64,000 bases of DNA from an uncultured Alphaproteobacteria bacterium (GTDB taxonomy: Bacteria > Pseudomonadota > Alphaproteobacteria > Rhizobiales > Aestuariivirgaceae). The DNA lies in the NCBI GenBank assembly GCA_937870685.1, contig CALMZX010000049.1, positions 21,631-85,630 of the forward strand, in the 5' to 3' direction. Both the position numbers and the translations under genes were made by a program. The notes beneath the pieces are model-generated. The model had not been told where the DNA came from, did not search any database, and saw only the letters and a program-made list of their open reading frames with translations. Shown here piece after piece: positions 28,039 to 36,143 of this stretch (its first letter is position 1; each line of letters opens with the position of its first letter).

Positions 28039-28860
28039 TCAGCGATTGGTGGCGTAGGTCTCGATACCTGCGCGAATGAAGAGCGTGTCGGTGGTCTTGG
28101 TCTTGCCGTTGCTGCGGTATTTCTCGGCGAGGACCGGACCTTCCTCGAGCGACTTGGCGTCGTTCTCGGCGATGGAGCGCAGGGAGAGCGAGAGTTCGCC
28201 CTCGGATTCGACCTTGGCAATGATCTCGGCCTGTTCGGGGTGGAGTTCCAGCGTCGCCGTTTCCACTTCCTTCATGGAAACCTCGTCGCCCTCCTGAACC
28301 TTCTTGAAGACCTGGTCCATGGCGAGGACGCGGACATTGGACATCACCGTCTCGCTCTTCACGAGATTGCCGGGGCCCGGCACCTTGCGGGTGAGAATGA
28401 CGTCAACCCGGTCATTCGGCAGGATGAAGCCACCGGCGGTCGAGCGCAGCGACACGGCCACCGAAATGGCGCGCATGCCCTTGGGCAGGATGGCGCTGAT
28501 GAAGCCGCCCTCGCCCGGTTTCACGATCTTCTTGTCATTGATCACTTCGCCTTCGAACATCGGCACGAAGGCGCGGGCCTCGGCGTATTTCTCTTCGGCG
28601 TCGGCCATCTCATCCTTGGTGATCATGGCCTCCAGCACGTTGTCCTTGGGCCACTCCTTCCAGAGCAGGCTGCCGGGAGCGAGTTTCTCACCGGTCTGGA
28701 TGTCACGGGCGGCCACGAGCACGTCGGTGGTCTCGACCTTGGAGATGACCTGCGGCTCGGGAGGCGGTGCCTTCTTGCCGATTATGCCCTTGGCCAGCAG
28801 GGCCGCCGCAACAGCCGCACCCACCGAACCGGCCAGTACCAAAACGCGCATCTTACTCAT
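28039..28860 (-). CDS. cpaB: Tad pilus assembly protein CpaB/RcpC
   Basis: A 273-residue protein with one N-terminal membrane anchor (RVLVLAGSVGAAVAAALLAKG) and a periplasmic SAF/RcpC-type domain with VLVAARDIQTGEKLAPGSL near residue 47. The C-terminal half has FILPNDRVDVILTRKV. It is thought to steady the secretin in the periplasm. It is the first gene of the minus-strand Tad run and has a 130-base AT-rich upstream region likely to hold the promoter. cpaC follows after 12 bases. Confidence 0.92.
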   Translation of the reverse strand: MSKMRVLVLAGSVGAAVAAALLAKGIIGKKAPPPEPQVISKVETTDVLVAARDIQTGEKLAPGSLLWKEWPKDNVLEAMITKDEMADAEEKYAEARAFVPMFEGEVINDKKIVKPGEGGFISAILPKGMRAISVAVSLRSTAGGFILPNDRVDVILTRKVPGPGNLVKSETVMSNVRVLAMDQVFKKVQEGDEVSMKEVETATLELHPEQAEIIAKVESEGELSLSLRSIAENDAKSLEEGPVLAEKYRSNGKTKTTDTLFIRAGIETYATNR

Positions 28861-28990
28861 CAGCAGATCCTCACCGGTGGCACCGCATCAACCTGCGGAG
28901 CACACACTTTCAGGGTCCATCTTTCGGACCGAATGGCAAAATATTGGTTAATGTTATCCATAATCGTAAAATTGACCGTCAAATCGGGCG

Positions 28991-29503
28991 TCAGGCGGCA
29001 CCCACGATCCACCAGGTCTGCGGGTAGGCAATGATGGCGCCAATGGCGAGTGCGAAGCCGTAGGGCAGCTTCGGGCGGATCTTGCGGGCTGCCTTGCCGA
29101 TGCGGTTCTCGGCACCCACGCCCTGGATTTCCACCATGGTCATGACGACGGACCAGAGCGCCACGGCGATGGCAAGCGCGCCACCGGCGATGACCGTGGC
29201 GATCAGGAAAGGCATGGTCTGGGACGTGCCGAACCAGAGTCCGGCCGCAGCCAGCAGCTTGGCATCGCCACCGCCAAAGAGGCCGAAGGAGAAGAGCGCG
29301 AAACCCGCCACAAAGAGAATGGCGCCCGCCAGCAGGTGCCAGCCGAATTCCACCAGCGGCATTCCGGTTGCCCAGGCCATGGGAAAGAAGAGCACGGCGG
29401 TCAGCAGCGTCAGCCAGTTGGGAATGCGGAAGGAGGAGAGATCACTGATGGCGGCGGCAATCATCAGCACAGGCAGGAGGGCAATCGACAATATATGAAG
29501 CAT
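28991..29503 (-). CDS. cpaA: Prepilin peptidase CpaA/TadV (A24 family)
   Basis: A 170-residue membrane aspartyl peptidase that cleaves prepilins and pseudopilins. First catalytic Asp lies in AAISDLSSFRIPNW near residue 20 and the second in the conserved GGGDAKLL motif near 74. Four to six membrane helices are evident. It is upstream of cpaB in the same orientation but separated by 130 bases, so it may be transcribed separately. ATG 29503 is chosen because the first hydrophobic helix starts there; the frame extends to 29554 with no membrane character. Likely substrates are the TadE-like proteins at 30422-31569 and an unlinked Flp pilin. Confidence 0.9.
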   Translation of the reverse strand: MLHILSIALLPVLMIAAAISDLSSFRIPNWLTLLTAVLFFPMAWATGMPLVEFGWHLLAGAILFVAGFALFSFGLFGGGDAKLLAAAGLWFGTSQTMPFLIATVIAGGALAIAVALWSVVMTMVEIQGVGAENRIGKAARKIRPKLPYGFALAIGAIIAYPQTWWIVGAA

Positions 29504-29747
29504 GTGAGCGATCCGTACGGTGCGGGGCGATGGCCCGGCACATTTCCGCCGCACAATCCCACGCCAGCCGTAAAGGCGCGGTTAACCCTACCGGGGCAAG
29601 TCAACAGAAGATCAAGGCACCGCCCGCTGTCTGGCAATCCGTGCCGCCCATGGCCGCGGTAACCGAAGATTCACCATTCCCGTGCAAGTCTCCCTGCAAA
29701 GACAGGCGCGCCATGCGCCTTTCCGTTACGCCAAGAGGTTTGTCCGC

Positions 29748-30233
29748 ATGCGTCTCCGCTCTTCCCTCATCGCTGCCGCCGCGCTTGTCGCGGCCCTGGC
29801 GGCCCCGGCCAGCAGCTTTGCCGGACAGGCCCTGATCCTCGAGTCAGACCAGTCGCAACTCGTCATCCTGCCCAGCCTTCCCGGCTCGGTGGTGATCGGC
29901 AATCCCACCATCGCGGATGCCACGGTGGAAGGCACCAAGCTCTTCCTGCATGGCCGCGCCTTCGGCACCACCAACATCATGGTCATGGACATGAGCGGCA
30001 ACGAGATGGCGAATTTTGAAGTTTCGATCGGCCGCCAGACGCCCAATGCGCTGGCCCTGTTCCGCGGCGCGAAGCGCGAATCCTACAATTGCGCGCCCTA
30101 CTGCGAGAGCGAACTGCAGATCGGCGACGACATGCTTTACAATGCTGTCATCCTCGAACAGACCAAGAAGAAGATCGAACTGGCCACCGGCGCCGACACG
30201 GCCAAGTCGGAAGCACCGCCCGCGCCGCAATGA
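29748..30233 (+). CDS. Stand-alone secretin N-terminal-domain pilus assembly protein
   Basis: A 161-residue exported protein. The signal peptide MRLRSSLIAAAALVAALAAP ends near SSFAG. The mature part (about 25-105) parallels the N-terminal domain of CpaC: SVVIGNPTIADATV here matches DVIVGNPEIVDAVV there, and FGTTNIMVMDMSGNEMANFEV matches QTNVFFFDANGQQILNLDLEV. There is no secretin pore domain. Two Cys lie in YNCAPYCESELQ near 115-119. It is divergent from cpaA and followed by a terminator, so it is probably a single-gene unit. It could help build or plug the CpaC channel. ATG 29748 has AAGAGG about 10 bases upstream. Confidence 0.8.
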   Translation: MRLRSSLIAAAALVAALAAPASSFAGQALILESDQSQLVILPSLPGSVVIGNPTIADATVEGTKLFLHGRAFGTTNIMVMDMSGNEMANFEVSIGRQTPNALALFRGAKRESYNCAPYCESELQIGDDMLYNAVILEQTKKKIELATGADTAKSEAPPAPQ

Positions 30234-30265
30234 TCCGCCCGTGCGGCTTCGTGTCATCATGCAAC

Positions 30266-30293
30266 AGGCAGGTTCCCCGGAACCTGCCTTTTT
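30266..30293 (+). terminator. Rho-independent terminator after the secretin N-domain gene
   Basis: AGGCAGGTTCC at 30266-30276 pairs with its complement at 30279-30289. The tip bases would open to form the loop, and a run of five T follows at 30289-30293. It lies 33 bases beyond the stop codon and separates this gene from the TadE-like pair. Confidence 0.85.
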
Positions 30294-30317
30294 CTTGCGG
30301 GCCTGCAGCGGCATTAC

Positions 30318-30329
30318 CTAAAATTTTAG
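30318..30329. promoter_or_regulatory. AT-rich palindrome upstream of the TadE-like genes
   Basis: CTAAAATTTTAG is a perfect 12-base palindrome in the short gap between a terminator and the first TadE-like gene, followed by an A-rich tract at 30341-30348. Its place suggests a promoter element or regulator site for the two pseudopilin genes. The binding protein is unknown. Confidence 0.3.
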
Positions 30330-30421
30330 ACAATCCCTTCAAAAAAAAGAAATCCAGTGGTGATAGGACCGCACGTTGACAAGGCCTCGGCCCAGCAATG
30401 CCGAGTGGGGAGTGTGCAAAC

Positions 30422-30979
30422 ATGCGACTGAAATTCGCTCCAAGGAAATTCCTGCGCAACGCCCGCGGCGTGACTGCCGTGGAGTTTGCCATGGTGGCGC
30501 CGGTGTTCTTCATGGCATTGGGTGCCGTGATTGAAACCGGCATCATGCTGTTTACCGAATATGTCCTGCAGGCCAGCGTGCAGGAGGCGGCCCGCAAGGT
30601 CCGCACCGGCCAGGCGCAATCGGCCGGCATGAGTGCCGCCGCCTTCAAGACCGAGATCTGCAACCTCGCGAGCGCCGTCATGGACTGCAATGGATCCGTG
30701 AACGTCTACGTGAAATCGGCGGCGAGCTTCGCGGCACTGAAGACCGCGACGCCCTCCTACCTGAACGTCGGCAATGCCTACGGCGGCGCGCCGTCTGCCT
30801 CGTCCTACGACTGCGGCGGGCCGTCCAAGCCCGTTGCCATCATCGCCACCTATGACTGGAACATCGTCATGCCCTTCATGAGCCCCTTCGGCAACGTGGA
30901 TGGCAACAGCAAGCGCCGCGTCGCAGGCTTCGCCATGTTCCAGAACGAACCGTTCCCCAGCGGCACCAGCTGCTCGTGA
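30422..30979 (+). CDS. TadE/TadG-like pseudopilin 1
   Basis: A 185-residue protein with a TadE-type N-terminus: a basic lead (KFAPRKFLRNARG), a prepilin-like cleavage region VTAVEFAMVAPVF with the expected Glu, and a single hydrophobic helix about 18-42. The remainder is extracytoplasmic and contains four Cys (in EICNL, VMDCNG, YDCGG and TSCS). TadE and TadF are pseudopilins cut by the CpaA peptidase and needed for pilus assembly. ATG 30422 is chosen with GGGGAG about 11 bases upstream. The next TadE-like gene starts 11 bases after its stop. Confidence 0.85.
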   Translation: MRLKFAPRKFLRNARGVTAVEFAMVAPVFFMALGAVIETGIMLFTEYVLQASVQEAARKVRTGQAQSAGMSAAAFKTEICNLASAVMDCNGSVNVYVKSAASFAALKTATPSYLNVGNAYGGAPSASSYDCGGPSKPVAIIATYDWNIVMPFMSPFGNVDGNSKRRVAGFAMFQNEPFPSGTSCS

Positions 30980-30990
30980 GGCCAATGACC

Positions 30991-31569
30991 ATGATCAAGA
31001 AAAGCAAGTCATTCCTGCGCGCCGAGAACGGCGTCGCGGCCATCGAAACAGCCATCATCCTGCCCGTCCTCCTGCTGCTCTTCTTCGGCATGATCGACCT
31101 GACGACGCTGATCTCGCACAACCGCAAGATCACCTATTCGGCCAGCGTGGTCGCCGATCTCGTGGCGCAGAACCGCACCTCGGTGCTCAAGTCCACCATC
31201 GACGACTACTACAATGCCGCCGAGATGGTCCTCAGGCCGCTGGCATCAAACGAATTCCATATCGACGTCTATGGCTACCGCAAGGTCGGCACCACCGTGA
31301 CGCAGATCTGGAAAACCGGCAGGACAGGTGGCCCGTCCTGCGGCACCGCGCCCGACACCACCGCCATGGGCGCATTGATGACCGCCAGCAACGACGTGAT
31401 CGTGGCCATCACCTGCATGGACTACACGCCCTTCATGGCGACCTTCCTTGGCAAATCCGTGCTCGGTGCCACGACCTTCAATGTCGAACAGGCGATCATG
31501 GTGCGTCCGCGTTCGACCTCGATGCTCACCTGCTACACCACCACTGTGGGCGGCTCTGTCTGCTCCTGA
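30991..31569 (+). CDS. TadE/TadG-like pseudopilin 2
   Basis: A 192-residue protein of the same type as its upstream neighbour. Residues 1-40 have IKKSKSFLRAENG, then the prepilin-like VAAIETAIILPVLLLLFFGM with conserved Glu. The body has four Cys, including a C-terminal pair region (LTCYTT and GSVCS). ATG 30991 is preferred over ATG 30985 and GTG 30976 because GAGG at 30978-30981 then has a 9-base spacing. A strong terminator follows, ending the two-gene unit. Neither protein has the von Willebrand domain of full-length TadG. Confidence 0.83.
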   Translation: MIKKSKSFLRAENGVAAIETAIILPVLLLLFFGMIDLTTLISHNRKITYSASVVADLVAQNRTSVLKSTIDDYYNAAEMVLRPLASNEFHIDVYGYRKVGTTVTQIWKTGRTGGPSCGTAPDTTAMGALMTASNDVIVAITCMDYTPFMATFLGKSVLGATTFNVEQAIMVRPRSTSMLTCYTTTVGGSVCS

Positions 31570-31598
31570 CGCTCCGGAACCAGTTTTCCCGAATCTGA

Positions 31599-31627
31599 AG
31601 GCCCGGACCCGCCCTCCGGGCCTTTTT
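31599..31627 (+). terminator. Rho-independent terminator after TadE-like pair
   Basis: GGCCCGGA at 31600-31607 pairs with TCCGGGCC at 31615-31622 across a 7-base loop and is followed by five T at 31623-31627. It lies 30 bases after the second TadE-like stop and insulates the following DMT gene. Confidence 0.87.
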
Positions 31628-31682
31628 CGTTGCACAGGGCGGGATCGCGGCCTAACCCACGGGAAACAGCCCCGGCACCCCC

Positions 31683-32525
31683 TTGAGCACCACGGTCTTC
31701 ATCCTCGTCCTGTTCGCCGCCCTCCTGCATGCCGCATGGAACGTGCAGGTCAAACTGAACATGGACCGTTTCCTCGGCCTGTTCCTGATCCAGACCGGCA
31801 TGGGCTTTTTCGGCGTCGCCATGCTGGCGGTGACCGGCCTGCCGAACACGACCGGCATGGTCTACGGCCTGGTCTCGGGGTTCCTGCACACCGGCTACAA
31901 CCTCTTCCTTGCCCGCAGCTACAAGACCGGCGACCTGAGCCTGGTCTATCCGCTGGCCCGCGGCGGGGCACCGTTCCTCACCCTGCTTGGCACCGCGCTG
32001 CTCACCCATGACGTGCCAACCACCGTGGCGACCGCAGGGATCGTGGTGCTGCTCATCGGCCTGCTGCTGGCGGGGCTGTCGGGCCTCCGTCGGGCCTCGG
32101 TTGACGGGCACACCCTTTTCTTTGCCGGGGGAACGGCCGTCTTCATCGCGGTCTATACGGTGGTGGATGGCCTGGGGGGCCGCGTCTCGGGCGACCCCAT
32201 CGCCTATGCCGGTTTCGTCTTCGTGCTGGATGGCCTGTTCCTGTTTGCCACCGGACTTGTCCTGCGGGGGCCTGCCATCCTCGGCCAGGTGCTGCCGCAC
32301 TGGAAGAAAGGCCTGTTCGGCGCCGCCGCCTCGTCGCTGGCCTATGCGATTGTCATCTGGGCCATGGCGCAGGCTCCCATCGCCACCGTTGCCGCCCTGC
32401 GCGAGACCAGCATCATCTTCGCGCTCGTCATGTCGGCCCGGCTGCTCAAGGAAACACTCACGGCCCAGCGCGTTCTGGGCGCGCTCCTCATCGCCGCCGG
32501 CGCAATCCTGCTGCGCATCGGCTGA
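31683..32525 (+). CDS. DMT-superfamily transporter (EamA-like)
   Basis: A 280-residue integral membrane protein with about nine to ten hydrophobic helices arranged as two EamA-like halves. The first helix is VFILVLFAALLHAAWNVQVK, with the AAWN pattern seen in this family, and SLVYPLARGGAPFL lies in the second pair. The C-terminus ends VLGALLIAAGAILLRIG. Translation appears to use TTG at 31683, since no ATG precedes the first helix. Members export amino acids or other metabolites; substrate is unknown here. It is not obviously linked to the aldehyde dehydrogenase 56 bases downstream. Confidence 0.82.
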   Translation: MSTTVFILVLFAALLHAAWNVQVKLNMDRFLGLFLIQTGMGFFGVAMLAVTGLPNTTGMVYGLVSGFLHTGYNLFLARSYKTGDLSLVYPLARGGAPFLTLLGTALLTHDVPTTVATAGIVVLLIGLLLAGLSGLRRASVDGHTLFFAGGTAVFIAVYTVVDGLGGRVSGDPIAYAGFVFVLDGLFLFATGLVLRGPAILGQVLPHWKKGLFGAAASSLAYAIVIWAMAQAPIATVAALRETSIIFALVMSARLLKETLTAQRVLGALLIAAGAILLRIG

Positions 32526-32581
32526 TGCTTGCGCGGCCGCCACCGCTTCTTTAGTGGGTCTTGCAAACAAGGAAGACAGAC

Positions 32582-34012
32582 ATGCTGCACAAGAATTTCA
32601 TCAATGGCGAATGGGTCGAAGGTACATCGGCCAAGGACAACATCAACCCGTCCGACGTCACCGATGTGGTCGGCACCTATGCCCAGGCCGACAAGGCGCA
32701 GGCGCTCACGGCAATCGCCGCCGCCAAGGCCGCCCTTCCCTCCTGGGCCGCCACCACGCCGCAGCAGCGCGCCGACATCCTCGAAGCGATCGGCGTCGAA
32801 CTGCTGGCCCGCAAGGAAGAGATCGGCAAACTCCTCGCCCGCGAGGAAGGCAAGCCGCTGATGAACGGCATCATGGAAACGGCACGGGCCGCGCAGATCT
32901 TCAAGTTCTTCGCCCAGGAGGCGCTGCGCGTCGATGGCGTGGCGGTCCCTTCGGTGCGTCCGGGTGTCGATATCACCATCACGCGCGAGCCCGTGGGTGT
33001 CGTCGGCCTCATCTGCCCGTGGAATTTCCCCATCGCCATCCCGGCCTGGAAGATCGCGCCGGCGCTGGCCTATGGCAACACGGTGGTGTTCAAGCCCGCC
33101 GATCTCGTTCCGGGCTGCGCCTGGGCGCTGACCGAAATCGCTTCGCGCGCGGGCCTGCCCAATGGTGTTCTCAACCTCGTCATGGGCCGCGGCTCGGAGG
33201 TGGGCCAGGCCATGCTCGACTCGCGTGACGTCAACGCCATCTCCTTCACCGGCTCGGTGCAGACGGGCGCGAAGGTGGCGCAGGCCTGTGCCGCGCGCGG
33301 CGCCAAGTTCCAGCTGGAAATGGGCGGCAAGAACCCGCTCATCGTGCTCAACGACGCAAACCTCGATGCCGCCGTGGCAGGGGCTGTCGATGGCGCCTTC
33401 TTCCAGACGGGCCAGCGCTGCACCGCCTCCTCGCGCCTGATCGTCGAGGCGGGCATTCACGATGCCTTCGTCGAGAAGGCCGTGGCCGCCATCAAGGCCC
33501 TGAAGGTTGACCATGCCCTGAAGGACGGCACGCAGATCGGCCCGGTGGTTGATGAAGCACAGCTGAAGCAGGACGAGATGTACATCGACATCGGCCGCAA
33601 GGAGGCCGAACTTGCCTGGGGTGGTGAACGCCTGAACCGCGACACCAAGGGTCACTTCCTCTCGCCCGCACTCTTCATCAACACGAAGAACGACATGCGC
33701 ATCAACCGCGAGGAAATCTTCGGGCCTGTCGCTTCGGTGATCAAGGTCGGGAGCTATGACGAGGCGCTGGCCGTGGCCAATGACACGGACTTCGGCCTGT
33801 CGTCGGGCATCTATACCAATTCGCTCAAGGCGGCGTCCGACTTCCGCAAGAAGTCGCAGGCCGGCATGGTGATGGTGAACCTGCCAACGGCGGGCGTTGA
33901 CTACCACGTGCCGTTCGGCGGCCGCAAAGGCTCAAGCTATGGCCCGCGCGAACAGGGCCGCTACGCCGCCGAGTTCTACACCTCGGTCAAGACGGCCTAC
34001 ATCGCCGGGTGA
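32582..34012 (+). CDS. NAD(P)-dependent aldehyde dehydrogenase
   Basis: A 476-residue ALDH-superfamily enzyme oxidising an aldehyde to its acid. Catalytic Cys280 is in GQRCTASSR, the general-base Glu246 in QLEMGGKNP, and the coenzyme-binding PWNFP motif is near residue 145. The overall sequence resembles 2-oxoglutarate semialdehyde (2,5-dioxopentanoate) dehydrogenases of sugar-acid breakdown, but succinate semialdehyde or other substrates cannot be excluded. ATG 32582 is chosen with AAGGAAG 4-10 bases upstream. Its stop is immediately followed by the stop of a convergent DMT transporter. No pathway partners adjoin. Confidence 0.87.
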   Translation: MLHKNFINGEWVEGTSAKDNINPSDVTDVVGTYAQADKAQALTAIAAAKAALPSWAATTPQQRADILEAIGVELLARKEEIGKLLAREEGKPLMNGIMETARAAQIFKFFAQEALRVDGVAVPSVRPGVDITITREPVGVVGLICPWNFPIAIPAWKIAPALAYGNTVVFKPADLVPGCAWALTEIASRAGLPNGVLNLVMGRGSEVGQAMLDSRDVNAISFTGSVQTGAKVAQACAARGAKFQLEMGGKNPLIVLNDANLDAAVAGAVDGAFFQTGQRCTASSRLIVEAGIHDAFVEKAVAAIKALKVDHALKDGTQIGPVVDEAQLKQDEMYIDIGRKEAELAWGGERLNRDTKGHFLSPALFINTKNDMRINREEIFGPVASVIKVGSYDEALAVANDTDFGLSSGIYTNSLKAASDFRKKSQAGMVMVNLPTAGVDYHVPFGGRKGSSYGPREQGRYAAEFYTSVKTAYIAG

Positions 34013-34900
34013 TCACTCCTCGGGTGTCGCGTCCTGCGCGGTCGTGACACCCTTCTTGCGTTCACGGGCGAAGACATAGGCGCCGCTCGCCACCACGATC
34101 GCGGCACCCAGCAGGGTCCAGCGGTCGGGGTACTGGCCGAAGACAACGGCGCCGGCAACCGTCATCCAGACGATCTGGGTGTAGATGAAAGGTGCGAGCA
34201 CCGTGGCGGGGGCCAGGCGATGGGCCTTGATCAGCATGGAATGTCCAACCGTGCCCGCAAGCCCCATCATGAGAAGGGGCAGCCACTGCCAGCCCTGCGG
34301 CGTCTGCCAGACCTGCACCATGGGCAGCGACGCGGCGGCGGCTCCCACCATCCCGACATAGAAAAGCGATGTCTGGGTGGAGTCGGCGGCTCCCACCTTG
34401 CGTGTGGCAATGTTGTAGAGCGAACCGAAGAGAGCGCTCAGCAGCGATATGAGCATGGCCCAGTGGAAGTCGGTCGAGCCCGGCCGCATGATCACCAGCA
34501 CGCCGAGGAAGCCCACCAGCACCGCCATCCAGCGGCGCAGGCCAACATGTTCGCCGAGCAGCGGCACGGATAGCGCGCAGACCCAGAGCGGCAAAGTGAA
34601 ATTGATCGCCGCCGTCTGCGCCAGTTGCAGGTAAGAGATGGCGGTGAAGTTGCAGGCGGTCGAGCCGAGCAGGAGAAGCCCGCGCAGCACCTGCAGCCAG
34701 GGGTGGCGCGTCTGCGGCAGGCGCACGCCGTCTGACCGCCAGACAACGAGCGCCGCGAGGATGAAGCCGATCAGGTAGCGGAAGAACACCCCCACCAGAA
34801 CCGGCAGGCTCTGCGCCGCGAACTTGGCCGATGAGTCCAGCACGGTGAAGGCCGCCATGGCGCCCATGACCAGCAGGATGGCTTTGAGGGAGCTGCTCAC
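34013..34900 (-). CDS. EamA-family DMT transporter
   Basis: A 295-residue membrane protein with ten predicted helices in two EamA repeats. The first helix AILLVMGAMAAFTVLDSSAK and the IYTQIVWMTVAGAVVFGQ segment near 245 are typical. A basic C-terminus (RERKKG) should be cytoplasmic. It is the fourth and last gene of the glk-pncA-FAH-DMT run and overlaps the FAH gene by 4 bases, so it is probably co-translated. Members export metabolites; in this operon it might move a catabolic product, which is a guess from position only. It is not a close relative of the DMT gene at 31683. Confidence 0.85.
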   Translation of the reverse strand: MSSSLKAILLVMGAMAAFTVLDSSAKFAAQSLPVLVGVFFRYLIGFILAALVVWRSDGVRLPQTRHPWLQVLRGLLLLGSTACNFTAISYLQLAQTAAINFTLPLWVCALSVPLLGEHVGLRRWMAVLVGFLGVLVIMRPGSTDFHWAMLISLLSALFGSLYNIATRKVGAADSTQTSLFYVGMVGAAAASLPMVQVWQTPQGWQWLPLLMMGLAGTVGHSMLIKAHRLAPATVLAPFIYTQIVWMTVAGAVVFGQYPDRWTLLGAAIVVASGAYVFARERKKGVTTAQDATPEE

Positions 34901-35544
34901 GTGACGGTGACGGCGAGTTCAGCGACGCCTTCGATGCCGCAGGTGAGCCTGTCACCGCGCTGCACGGGGCCGACGCCTGCCGGTGTCCCCGTGAAGATGA
35001 TGTCGCCGGGCCTGAGGATAAAATACTGGCCAAGGGCCGCGATGATTTCCTGCACATTCCAGATCATCTGGGACACGTCGCCCTGCTGGCGGCGCGTGCC
35101 ATTCACGTCGAGCCAGATTGCCGCCTTCTCCAGCGCCTGCGGGGCAGGCATGATGGCGCTCACGGGGGCGGAAAAATCAAAGGCCTTGGCGGTGTCCCAG
35201 GCGCGGCCCAGTTTCTTGGCCTCGCCTTGCAGGTCGCGGCGGGTGAAATCGATGCCCACGGCATAACCGAAGATTTTCGTCTCCGGCCCCAGCGCCACCA
35301 CCAGTTCCACCTCGTGATGCACATCCGCGCTCATGGCGGGATAAGGAAACTTTCCATCCAGCACGATGGCGTCGTTGGGCTTGGAAAAAAAGAATGGCGG
35401 ATCGCGGCCCGCGACACCACCCATTTCCACCACGTGGTCATTGTAGTTGCGGCCCACGCAATAGATGCGGTGCAGGGGAAAGCGTGCGTCCGTTCCCGCA
35501 ATCGGCAGGGTCACGGGCTCAAGGGCCGAAAAGGCGAGGCTCAT
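34897..35544 (-). CDS. Fumarylacetoacetate hydrolase (FAH) family protein
   Basis: A 215-residue single-domain FAH-fold enzyme. The metal and active-site regions are visible: YCVGRNYNDHVVEMGG at about 29-44, FFSKPNDAIV near 53, HHEVELVVALG near 76, and the closing GDIIFTGTPAGVGP near 186. Bacterial members include acylpyruvate hydrolases and oxaloacetate decarboxylases (FAHD1-like), which is the closer match by length, rather than tyrosine-pathway FAH. It is the third gene of a four-gene run, overlapping pncA and the DMT transporter by 4 bases each. Confidence 0.87.
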   Translation of the reverse strand: MSLAFSALEPVTLPIAGTDARFPLHRIYCVGRNYNDHVVEMGGVAGRDPPFFFSKPNDAIVLDGKFPYPAMSADVHHEVELVVALGPETKIFGYAVGIDFTRRDLQGEAKKLGRAWDTAKAFDFSAPVSAIMPAPQALEKAAIWLDVNGTRRQQGDVSQMIWNVQEIIAALGQYFILRPGDIIFTGTPAGVGPVQRGDRLTCGIEGVAELAVTVT

Positions 35545-36143
35545 GCCAGCACAATGCCGCGTTCAGCGAAGCTCGCCCGCGTGGCGACGGCACTGCCGTT
35601 CAGGTCAATGGCGCGGGTGGCGCGCTCGATCACGGTGACGCTGAAGCCCTGGGCCTTCGCATCCTCGGCCGAGTAGCGCACGCAATAGTCGAAGGCGAGA
35701 CCCACGAAGGTGAGGCGGTCGAAGCCGCGTTCCTGCAGGTAGCCGCACAGGCCCGTGGGCGTCACCCGGTCGTTCTCGAAGAAGGCGGAATAGGAATCGA
35801 TCGCCTTGCGGAAGCCCTTGCGGATGATCAACTCGGCATGGGGCACGTCCAGCCCCTTGTGGAAGGCGGCACCTTCGGAGCCGATCACGCAATGGTCCGG
35901 CCACAGGGTCTGCGGGCCATAGGGCATTTCGATCGTGCTGAAGGGTGCGGACCCCGCATGCTGCGAGGCGAAGGAGGAATGGTCCGCAGGGTGCCAGTCC
36001 TGGGTCAGGATGACGTGGTTGAAGTCCCGCGCCAGGGCGTTGATGACGGGCACGGTTTCATCGCCACCGGCCACGGCGAGGCGTCCGCCCGGGCAGAAAT
36101 CATTCTGAAGGTCGATGATGATGAGGACGCGGTTGTCGATCAT
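35541..36143 (-). CDS. pncA: Nicotinamidase / pyrazinamidase
   Basis: A 200-residue cysteine hydrolase that deaminates nicotinamide to nicotinate for NAD salvage. The catalytic Asp is Asp11 in IDLQNDFCPGG, the metal-binding region is QDWHPADHSSF, the catalytic Lys lies in IIRKGF and the nucleophile is Cys154 in AFDYCVRYSAEDA. The isoleucine-rich first strand fixes the start at ATG 36143, which also gives a 4-base overlap with the glk stop. The longer open frame to 36218 is non-coding in character. Co-transcription with glucokinase is unusual. Confidence 0.94.
   Translation of the reverse strand: MIDNRVLIIIDLQNDFCPGGRLAVAGGDETVPVINALARDFNHVILTQDWHPADHSSFASQHAGSAPFSTIEMPYGPQTLWPDHCVIGSEGAAFHKGLDVPHAELIIRKGFRKAIDSYSAFFENDRVTPTGLCGYLQERGFDRLTFVGLAFDYCVRYSAEDAKAQGFSVTVIERATRAIDLNGSAVATRASFAERGIVLA

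Noticed and set aside
26611..29034. 807-codon plus-strand open frame opposite cpaC and cpaB
   Set aside because: It mirrors the third-position GC bias of two well-recognised genes, reads as low-complexity His/Gly/Asp/Val sequence, and has no family motif or ribosome site.
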